Source of the DNA: a bacterium
GTDB lineage: Bacteria; Moduliflexota; Moduliflexia; Moduliflexales; JAUQPW01
Assembly (NCBI GenBank): GCA_030550175.1
Contig: JAUQPW010000025.1
Location: 1-54,769 of the forward strand
Direction: 5' to 3'
DNA length: 54,769 nt
Positions 44,979-51,106 of this stretch are shown piece after piece. The notes under the pieces were generated by a model that saw nothing but the letters and a program-made list of their open reading frames with translations, did not search any database and was not told the origin of the DNA. The position numbers and the translations under genes are program-made. Position 1 is the first letter of the stretch, and each line of letters starts with the position of its first letter.

Positions 44979-46142
44979 ATGTTTGACGTTATTATTGTTG
45001 GAGCCGGTCCTGCAGGGTCTGCTACGGCTACCTTTCTGGGGCGGAGGGGTTATCGGGTACTTTTAGTGGATAAAGCCCGATTTCCCAGGGAAAAGGTTTG
45101 TGGAGAATTTATGAGTCCGGAGATCCCCGAAGTGCTGGACCGGTTGGGTGCCCTTCCGGCCATCCGGGAAAAAAAGCCCTGGGAAACCCAGGGGATCTTT
45201 ATCTCCTCTTACCAGAAATTCCACTTCAAACTGGATTTTTCAACCTATTTTCCCCATCGGGAAGATACTTCAACCCTGGGATTTAATATGCCCCGGTTCC
45301 TCTTCGATGAGATCCTCTTCCGAAATGCCCAGGCAACCGGAATTGAAACTCTGGAAGGGTTCAAAGTAACCGATCTCATCTTTCAAGGGGACCAGATCTG
45401 TGGGGTCAGGGGTATTCATCCGACCGGGGACAAATTAGAACTCAGATCCCGTATGGTCATTGGGGCCGGAGGAAGAAACTGTATAGTAGCCAAGCGACTT
45501 CATCTCCACAGGGGATACTGGTGGTTAAAAAAAGTGGCTCTGATGACCTACTTCAAAGAGGTTCATGATCCGAGAAAATATGTGGAAATGTATATCCATC
45601 CACCGGGATACTGCGGGATTGCACCCCTCGGAGAGGATCGGCTCAACGTTTCCCTGGTTGTAGATTGGGGAGCGATTCAAAACCGTCGTGGAGATCTTCG
45701 AGATTACTTTCTGGAAGGACTCTTCAGAAACCGTCTCGTTCGGGAGAAATTAGCCGGAGCTCAACCGGAAGGTCACCTCAAAGGCGTAGGTCCTCTGGCC
45801 TTCAAAGCAAAACGCTGCTCTTGGGATGGAGCCCTTCTGGTCGGAGATTCTGCCGGATTTATAGATCCCTTTACCGGTGAGGGTATTTATCATGCTCTGC
45901 GAAGTGGAGAACTGGCAGCCGAAGTTGTTCATGAAGCTTTTAAAGCCGGTAACCTCTCAAAGGAATTTCTACAAAGTTATGACCGTACCCGAATCCAGGA
46001 ATTCCGAAAAAAATTCCGGATCTGCCATGCCCTTCAACATATTCTTTATCGCCCCTGGCTGGCTAATTTTGTGGCTCGATCCATGGCCAGAGACTCTATT
46101 CTCAAAAAATGGCTAATTCCCTGGAAACCGTCGGAGGATTAA
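44979..46142 (+). CDS. FAD-dependent oxidoreductase, geranylgeranyl-reductase family
   Basis: A 387-residue flavoprotein. FAD-binding GxGxxG is VIIVGAGPAGSATA at the N-terminus, then LLVDKARFPREKVCGEFMSP, the family's second block with the conserved CG. ALLVGDSAGFIDPFTGEGIYHAL contacts the FAD phosphate near residue 290. This family (geranylgeranyl reductase and halogenase-like monooxygenases) reduces isoprenoid double bonds or oxidises aromatic substrates. The ATG at 44979 is chosen because the domain begins there; the open frame upstream overlaps the radical SAM gene. Substrate is unknown, but pairing with a B12 radical SAM protein suggests lipid or polyketide-like modification. Confidence 0.88.
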   Translation: MFDVIIVGAGPAGSATATFLGRRGYRVLLVDKARFPREKVCGEFMSPEIPEVLDRLGALPAIREKKPWETQGIFISSYQKFHFKLDFSTYFPHREDTSTLGFNMPRFLFDEILFRNAQATGIETLEGFKVTDLIFQGDQICGVRGIHPTGDKLELRSRMVIGAGGRNCIVAKRLHLHRGYWWLKKVALMTYFKEVHDPRKYVEMYIHPPGYCGIAPLGEDRLNVSLVVDWGAIQNRRGDLRDYFLEGLFRNRLVREKLAGAQPEGHLKGVGPLAFKAKRCSWDGALLVGDSAGFIDPFTGEGIYHALRSGELAAEVVHEAFKAGNLSKEFLQSYDRTRIQEFRKKFRICHALQHILYRPWLANFVARSMARDSILKKWLIPWKPSED

Positions 46143-46163
46143 AACCCAACTCTTCCTTCCAAA

Positions 46164-46832
46164 CTAAGGGTTTGCCTCGGCAACTAGATTAAATTCCACC
46201 CTCACATTCTTATCCATCTTGACGAAGACAATAACGGGAACCCGGGGCGGATCAATCTTATAATCTGTAATATCCAGAGGCATTTTACCGGAGATGGTCA
46301 TCCGGTTACCTTCCCTCTTACTTTCAACTTCCACGGCCACAGGACGCTCAACCCCGTGGATACCCATGATTCCCTCCACTTTATATCTGGCCGGACCCAT
46401 ATCCAAAGCCTTTTGAATCAAGCGGACCTGATTCAATTTGAAGGTGATCAGAGGATATTTCTCTACCTCCAGGGTCTCCCTCATCTTTTTGTCCCTACGA
46501 TCATTACCCGTATTCAGGGACCTGGCCTCCACCCGAACTTCGGCTTTTAGATTTGAGGAAGGAACCTCGGTAATGGCTTCGATGGATCCCTCCAGAAAGC
46601 CTTCAACCTGTGTGCTGGTACCTGTAAATTTATCAAAAGGAGAGCTTCCATAAAATTTAACCTGACTGAGGCCGGGAAGTATCTTATAAAAGGCAGGCCT
46701 CGAGGAAGCAGCCGGCTCAGCATAAGCTATAAAGGCGAGGAAAAAATGCTTCGTCCCAATAAAAATGAGACCCTGAAGCAATAAAAAATAAATAATGGCT
46801 TTCCTGAAATATTTCTTCCTGAAATTCATCAT
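46164..46832 (-). CDS. YceI-family lipid-binding-like periplasmic protein
   Basis: A 222-residue protein with a long N-terminal hydrophobic signal (IIYFLLLQGLIFIGT...FIAYAEP, cleavage near residue 39) and a YceI lipocalin-like barrel: QVKFYGSSPFDKFTGTSTQVEG, NDRRDKKMRETLEVEKYPLITFKLNQV-like and GIHGVERPVAVEVE. YceI proteins bind isoprenoid or amide-like lipids. The neighbouring geranylgeranyl-reductase-type gene (convergent) makes an isoprenoid-linked role tempting, but this is inference. It is transcribed from its own promoter (46866-46894), divergent from the selenoprotein promoter. Confidence 0.88.
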   Translation of the reverse strand: MMNFRKKYFRKAIIYFLLLQGLIFIGTKHFFLAFIAYAEPAASSRPAFYKILPGLSQVKFYGSSPFDKFTGTSTQVEGFLEGSIEAITEVPSSNLKAEVRVEARSLNTGNDRRDKKMRETLEVEKYPLITFKLNQVRLIQKALDMGPARYKVEGIMGIHGVERPVAVEVESKREGNRMTISGKMPLDITDYKIDPPRVPVIVFVKMDKNVRVEFNLVAEANP

Positions 46833-46865
46833 TGACCCTCATTCCTGGCAAAGTAAACTATTCTT

Positions 46866-46894
46866 AAAGTAGGTAGAGCAGAGATAGCTGTCAA
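46866..46894 (-). promoter_or_regulatory. Promoter of the YceI gene
   Basis: TTGACA (46894-46889), 17-base spacer, TACTTT (46871-46866), about 30 bases before the ATG. Confidence 0.45.
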
Positions 46895-46912
46895 TTCCAT
46901 TTTTTAAGTATC

Positions 46913-46941
46913 TTGACAAAGTGCTTTCTGGTACCTATGTT
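46913..46941 (+). promoter_or_regulatory. Promoter of the probable selenoprotein gene
   Basis: TTGACA (46913-46918), 17-base spacer, TATGTT (46936-46941). The start would be about 46948, placing AAAGGAGGTGA in a short leader before the ATG at 46975. Confidence 0.6.
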
Positions 46942-46974
46942 TGAGGGAGAGTGAAAGGAGGTGAGAAGATCTAT

Positions 46975-47196
46975 ATGTTAAAGCTTTACCAGTTTGAGAC
47001 CTGACCTTACTGTGAAAAAGTAAGAAAGGTTCTTTCTTATAAGCAACTGGATTATGAAAAAATAGAGGTTCCTCGCAACGACAAGAGCGAGTTGATTAAA
47101 ATTTCTGGACAGGAACTCGTTCCGGTACTGGTGGATAATGATAAAGTGATTGTCGACTCTACGGATATCATCGAGTACCTGGAGAAGCACTATTAA
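46975..47196 (+). CDS. Probable selenoprotein: glutaredoxin / GST N-terminal domain with UGA-encoded UxxC
   Basis: A 73-residue thioredoxin-fold protein with an in-frame TGA at codon 10 (47002-47004). Reading it as selenocysteine (U) gives MLKLYQFETUPYCEKVRKVL at the N-terminus; the family normally has CPYC at this site. After the TGA the frame is open and conserved-looking: the cis-Pro segment ELVPVLVDNDKVIVDS and DIIEYLEKHY. A consensus promoter and the Shine-Dalgarno AAAGGAGGTGA precede the ATG. A hairpin 16 bases after the TGA meets bacterial SECIS rules. Sec replaces the nucleophilic Cys, as in known Sec-glutaredoxins. The alternative is a nonsense mutation of a Cys codon. It may once have been the N-half of a GST whose C-half lies at 47383. 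Confidence 0.75.
47020..47040 (+). promoter_or_regulatory. Candidate bacterial SECIS element
   Basis: Perfect 8-bp stem TAAGAAAG (47021-47028) and CTTTCTTA (47032-47039), extendable by a G-U pair, with apical loop GTT. The loop G is the 25th base after the UGA; bacterial SECIS hairpins have a G in the first loop positions and a UGA-loop distance of about 16-37. Confidence 0.65.
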
Positions 47197-47242
47197 TTTA
47201 AGCTCTAAAGACCAATTCTAGCTTTTTATATCGAAAAAACCG

Positions 47243-47366
47243 GATGGGAGAAGGGGAGAAAGAAGGTGTGAGGGGCAGGATTTTCAGGAGTAGAGGCAGG
47301 TTTTTCTCACCTAACCTCCTAACTCCCTTCCCGATGTTTGTCCCATCACTTTCCTTTCTCCCTTAT
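47243..47366. repeat. Purine-rich hairpin element between the GST-like halves
   Basis: Left arm from 47251 (AAGGGGAGAAAGAAGGTGTG) and right arm 47342-47364 (CCCATCACTTTCCTTTCTCC...) are largely complementary; further pairing of GTGAGG with CTCACC lies inside. It resembles the GGGAGAATGG-type elements at 34471 and 36655. Confidence 0.6.
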
Positions 47367-47382
47367 TTTTCTACTTTTTTAG

Positions 47383-47745
47383 ATGAGACGGAGTGTACTT
47401 CCCGAAGATCCTTATGAAAGGGCTTTATGCAAGTTGATAGAAGAATACGCCGACGAGCATCTGGCCAAAATTCTGTATAAGTACAGAATGGAAGTTAATA
47501 AAGAAGAATCCCAGCAAGATAAAGCGCTTTTAGCACAATATCAAAAAGCGGTAGAAGAAAATCTAAAAATTCTCAATGATCTCCTGACCGGGCGAGAATG
47601 GCTGGTTGGAAGCCGGTATTCCCTGGCCGATATTTCCATTTACGCTTTTCTCCAAAGAATGGCCGCAGAACCTAAATCCTGGAAAATTGTTGAGGAGAAG
47701 TATCCTCAGATTATACGATGGTTCGAGGCGGTGAAAAAGCAATAA
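47383..47745 (+). pseudogene. GST C-terminal domain fragment, separated from its N-domain
   Basis: A 120-residue open frame whose product is an all-helical GST C-terminal domain: LPEDPYERALCKLIEEYADEHL, then LTGREWLVGSRYSLADISIYAFLQRM, where the ADI(S) aspartate is the N-capping-box residue, and YPQIIRWFEAVK. In normal GSTs, LPEDPYERA follows about ten residues after EYLEEKYP, which is how the upstream 73-residue protein ends. A stop and about 185 bases of repeat-like sequence now lie between. There is no Shine-Dalgarno before the ATG (the upstream bases are pyrimidine-rich) and an in-frame TAG abuts it, so independent translation is doubtful. Confidence 0.7.
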
Positions 47746-47847
47746 TCGGTAGGAGAGGTTGGGCATAAGCCCCAGGCTAAGGCTTGGCCGGGAGCGTGAC
47801 CGTCCGCCTTACCGCCTTTGCTCTCCCTCTCCTAAAGCCTCCCTTAA

Positions 47848-48014
47848 CCCCCATACGCGCCAGGACAAGAAGGTTAACCCCAACGGGGCAACCTGGGAAG
47901 AGCCCCTGGCTTATACCAAGGGAAACAAAATCCTATCTACGTAGAGGCACGGCCCCTACAACGTCGTCGTCCACTCTGACGGGGCTTTTCAGCTTAACCT
48001 AGCGCGTATGCCGA
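47848..48014 (-). repeat. Dispersed palindromic element, copy C (inverted)
   Basis: Inverted relative to copies A and B. The ends CATACGCGCCAGG (47852-47864) and CCTAGCGCGTATG (47998-48010) are complementary at 12 of 13 positions. Shared internal blocks, read on the minus strand, are GGTTAAGCTGAAAAGCCCCG and AGGTTGCCCCGTTGGGGTTA. It fills much of the 390-base gap between the GST fragment and the O-antigen ligase gene; open frames predicted here are artefacts of it. Confidence 0.8.
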
Positions 48015-48025
48015 GGTTCCCCCTT

Positions 48026-48051
48026 CTCATAAGGGTACCTTTTTTATTGAC
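48026..48051. repeat. 26-base direct repeat, copy 2
   Basis: CTCATAAGGGTACC followed by a T-run and ATTGAC. 25 of 26 positions match 12216-12241. It again sits beside the larger element, here beside copy C. Confidence 0.7.
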
Positions 48052-48057
48052 TTAAAT

Positions 48058-48105
48058 CCCCCCCACCCTTCCCTCCTCCAAATTGGGGGAGGGCTGGGGA
48101 GGGGG
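48058..48105. repeat. C-rich/G-rich hairpin repeat
   Basis: Left arm 48058-48081 (CCCCCCCACCCTTCCCTCC...) and right arm 48083-48105 (GGGGGAGGGCTGGGGAGGG...) pair almost fully. It lies just downstream of the O-antigen ligase gene and may stall its transcription, though without a T-run. Confidence 0.65.
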
Positions 48106-48135
48106 TTAGGTGAGAAAAAACCTGCCTTGAAACTT

Positions 48136-49509
48136 TTACAGATGCAAGATAACCATCACGGCCATAATAATCAAGATGGCGAAGGTCAAAATCCCCACCA
48201 TATGCTTTTCTTCCAGTGCTAGCTCTTCCATATCGGCCGGTAAGGTTGCCGGGATAAGTTTTTCTTTGACAACCATAACGACGGCTACTAGAAACCACAG
48301 CATCATGGCAACCTCGGAATCTCCAAAATTGTTTTCAAAGAATCCCTCAACAAAAAAGGCGATAAAACCGGCCAGACAGCCCAGAATCAAGGCCCGTACG
48401 TAGTAACGGTCCGAAGGAATCTGCTGAAGGGTAATTCCCGTTTGTTTAAAGATCGTGATCCACAACCAGATAAAAGCCAGTAGGCCCAAAATACCCCGGT
48501 CAACGGTAATCATAATCAGATCATTGTGGGAATGGGCATGACTGGGGGGTTCTTTAAAGGGGTAAGACTTTTGGTATTCACGGGATAACTTATTATAATT
48601 TCCCTGCCCGATTCCGGTTATCGGATGATCTTTAATCATATCCAGGGAGCTTTTCCAGATATAAATGCGGTCCATATTCTGCTCAAAGCTAAACATACTC
48701 CTGGCACGGTTTAAAACCGAAGGTTGAAGCAGGAAGATTATCAGAACACAGACCAGAGCCCCCAAAGCCAGTTTTAAGAACGATTTTCGACCTTTTAGAT
48801 AACCTAAGAATAACAAAGCAACCCCAAATCCTAACCAGGCACTTCGGGTATAGGTCCATATTAGGGCAAAAAATATACAGGTTGCAGAAGCGATAAGGGG
48901 GAATTTGTTTTTATTGGATCGATCGAAGAGAATAAAGGACCAGACCAGAGAAAGGACCATGATGAGTTGCCCGGCAAAGGTCATGGAGATGGAAAAAGTT
49001 CCGGGTATACGGATATCGGACCCTGGCAAATCGGTGACGGGTCTTAAGTAATTCTTATGGCCACTCAAACGGAACCAGTCTATATGCCAGAAGTGCTGGG
49101 CAATTCCATAAACTGCGTTGAGTGTTGCAATAATCAAAAGAAGGGTTATTAATTTTTTGATGGTTTTGAGATCTTTCAGGTAATAGAAAACCAGGTAAAA
49201 TACCGACATGGGGAAAAGAGAAGGAACAAGAACCTTCAAGCTTTTGGCTACGTTAACGCTGAAGAGTGTCGAGATCAGAGTCGCCAGGACGAAGAGGAGG
49301 ATAGGAAGATCCATGGGACTCTTCATAAATCGGAGTCGGCGGGTTGTTAGGGCCTCTGCAAGATAGGCAACCAGGATAAATCCCAGGCTGATTTGTGAAA
49401 AGGCAATGGAGGCCGGTAGAAATAAAACAAAGGAAAACAGGCCAAACTGGGCTAAATTTTCACACCCTTTCAGGACCTGTTCTTTATGAGAAAGTGTTTG
49501 ATTTAACAT
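48136..49509 (-). CDS. O-antigen ligase / polymerase-family membrane protein
   Basis: A 457-residue polytopic membrane protein with about 11-12 hydrophobic segments. The Wzy_C/O-antigen ligase region is visible: LIWTYTRSAWLGFGVALLF before a large periplasmic loop, and then GIGQGNYNKL and PPSHAHSHNDLIMI, where the histidines and arginine form the catalytic loop of WaaL-type enzymes. It would join undecaprenyl-linked O-polysaccharide to lipid A-core. Since the locus at 14-17 kb uses an ABC exporter, a ligase (WaaL) role fits better than a Wzy polymerase role. Repeats flank the gene on both sides. Confidence 0.85.
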   Translation of the reverse strand: MLNQTLSHKEQVLKGCENLAQFGLFSFVLFLPASIAFSQISLGFILVAYLAEALTTRRLRFMKSPMDLPILLFVLATLISTLFSVNVAKSLKVLVPSLFPMSVFYLVFYYLKDLKTIKKLITLLLIIATLNAVYGIAQHFWHIDWFRLSGHKNYLRPVTDLPGSDIRIPGTFSISMTFAGQLIMVLSLVWSFILFDRSNKNKFPLIASATCIFFALIWTYTRSAWLGFGVALLFLGYLKGRKSFLKLALGALVCVLIIFLLQPSVLNRARSMFSFEQNMDRIYIWKSSLDMIKDHPITGIGQGNYNKLSREYQKSYPFKEPPSHAHSHNDLIMITVDRGILGLLAFIWLWITIFKQTGITLQQIPSDRYYVRALILGCLAGFIAFFVEGFFENNFGDSEVAMMLWFLVAVVMVVKEKLIPATLPADMEELALEEKHMVGILTFAILIIMAVMVILHL

Positions 49510-49559
49510 CTCTTACCATCCTGGAGCGTAATACTTTGTAAAGTTAATTCTGTGTAATT

Positions 49560-49983
49560 TCCCCTCACCCCCTGTCCCCCTCTCCTGAAGCTTCAGGAGA
49601 GGGGGAACGAGGGGGCCAGGAGTAAGGGCAGAAGGGTTATTCAAATCTAGTCACCCCCGACCCCTCTCCCACGCTGTGGGGAGGAGAGCTGACGAATTTC
49701 CGAACCAATTTCCCAAGTGCCCCCCTCCCCCACAAGGGGAGAGGGAAGCGAGAAGATCTCCGGGCCAGCTCCCGGTGAACCCTCCTCTCCCGAAGCCTCG
49801 GCAGAGGGGCCAGGAGTAAGGGCAGAATCGTTATTCAAATCTAGCTTTACAAAGTAATAAGACACTGTTACCTTAACTTTGACCTCATAAAGTAGCTTTC
49901 ACTCCCCAACTCCCCTCTCCCGCAGCGTGGGAGAGGGGTCGGGGGTGAGGGCAGAAGGGTTATTCAAATTTAACTTTACAAGG
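49560..49983. repeat. Clustered palindromic repeats in the ligase-heptosyltransferase gap
   Basis: The 466-base gap is nearly all repeat. It contains a perfect 30-base palindrome at 49576-49605 (half-site CCCCCTCTCCTGAAG), and further CCCCTCTCCC...GGGAGAGGGG hairpins near 49660, 49720, 49785 and 49912-49938. Three direct copies of the tail GGGCAGAAGGGTTATTCAAA (or a close variant) occur near 49626, 49820 and 49950, two of them followed by CTTTACAA. The last copy runs into the 3' end of the glycosyltransferase gene and supplies its stop codon. Not CRISPR: spacing and units are irregular. Confidence 0.8.
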
Positions 49984-51106
49984 AAGTAGCAGGTAGGACC
50001 TCTGCGCTCCGGTTTTTTAAAAGAACCTCTACACCAGCTAAGACATCTTCTACCGAGATGGAATCTATTTTTCCGTTTTCTTTTCGAATGGCCAGGTAAA
50101 TATCCCCGACAGGTTTCCATTGGGCCGGATTAGACGGACCGTACAAGCCGATAAGGGGAACCTTTTGGGAAGCTGCGACATGGAGGGCTCCGGTATCGTT
50201 TCCGATATACAGGTCGAAATTTCGCACCAGGCTGGCCAGGGTTCTCAAGGTAGTTGGAGGGGATATAAAAACGCTCTCCTTATTTTTAACCTGCTCTTTG
50301 AGAGTTTCCACCAATTTTTCTTCACCGGGTCCGCGGGTTAAGATAATTTTAGCTCCATAAAGGTCCACCAACGCATCGCATAAGCGGGCATATTTATCCA
50401 GGGGCCATCTCTTATTCTCAAACCGGGCCCCCAAATGAACTCCGATTAACCAACGGGCGGGAGGGATAGGTAAAGATTGCAACATCTGTCGACCTTGAAG
50501 GATCTCTGCTTCGGTCAAAACCATGACATAACTCTTATCGGTTGTATCGGCGCCAATATACCGAACCACATCTAGGTTATAATCTACTTGACTTTTTTCA
50601 TTTTGGGTATCCACAGGTACAGCCAGGTTATAGAAAAGATCTCCGGGTCCGGGGCCGTATTTTTTATAAATTGATCCGAGTCGATATTTCGCACCACTTA
50701 GCCAGGTGATGAGATCGCTGGAGAAAGACCTGGAGACCGTATTGAGTACCACGGCCAGATCGTAGGGACGGATACGCCTGATAAAAGTTAAAAATGTGGA
50801 AAGACTCCAGTGTTGAATTTGTCGATAATACACCAGGACTTCATCCACATGAGGATTATGGAGCAGGATTTCCTGGGTCAGTTTGCGAACCACCACGGTT
50901 ATATAAGCCTGAGGGAATCTCTCTCGCAAGGCTCTGAGGGCCGGAGTTGCAAGCAAAAGGTCACCGATTTGATCGTGCTGACGCACGACGAGGATCCGTT
51001 TAATCTGGGAATAATCTATCTCTTCTGGCCTGAGAGGGGTTGGAGTAAAGAACAGACCGACTCCCCTCAGAAGGAGATCTCTGAAAAATCTCTCCAAACC
51101 TCTCAA
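49976..51106 (-). CDS. Glycosyltransferase family 9 (heptosyltransferase-like)
   Basis: A 376-residue GT-B enzyme of the WaaC/WaaF/RfaQ family. The N-domain starts IKRILVVRQHDQIGDLLLATPALRALRERFP, which carries the conserved Asp of heptosyltransferases. The C-domain has GVHLGARFENKRWP, then LYIGNDTGALHVAASQKVPLIGLYGPSNPAQWKP, the ADP-heptose binding block. It probably adds a core sugar to lipid A. The start is a TTG at 51106, overlapping the msbA stop; no better start exists before the domain. Its last codons and stop lie at the border of the repeat cluster. Confidence 0.9.
   Translation of the reverse strand: MRGLERFFRDLLLRGVGLFFTPTPLRPEEIDYSQIKRILVVRQHDQIGDLLLATPALRALRERFPQAYITVVVRKLTQEILLHNPHVDEVLVYYRQIQHWSLSTFLTFIRRIRPYDLAVVLNTVSRSFSSDLITWLSGAKYRLGSIYKKYGPGPGDLFYNLAVPVDTQNEKSQVDYNLDVVRYIGADTTDKSYVMVLTEAEILQGRQMLQSLPIPPARWLIGVHLGARFENKRWPLDKYARLCDALVDLYGAKIILTRGPGEEKLVETLKEQVKNKESVFISPPTTLRTLASLVRNFDLYIGNDTGALHVAASQKVPLIGLYGPSNPAQWKPVGDIYLAIRKENGKIDSISVEDVLAGVEVLLKNRSAEVLPATSL

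Noticed and set aside
46978..47190. 70-codon minus-strand open frame over the selenoprotein gene
   Set aside because: The plus-strand frame carries clear glutaredoxin/GST family sequence, a promoter and a Shine-Dalgarno; the minus frame has none.
46975..47196. TGA read as Trp or Gly under an alternative genetic code
   Set aside because: TGA serves as the stop in many ATGA overlaps across the window, and the TGA here sits at a redox cysteine position.
47759..48002. Open frames of 61 and 72 codons between the GST fragment and the O-antigen ligase
   Set aside because: They translate element copy C and adjacent repeat, with low-complexity products and no start signals.
49560..49983. Possible CRISPR array
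   Set aside because: Repeat units are irregular in length and spacing, themselves palindromic and G/C-tract based; no uniform spacers and no cas genes.
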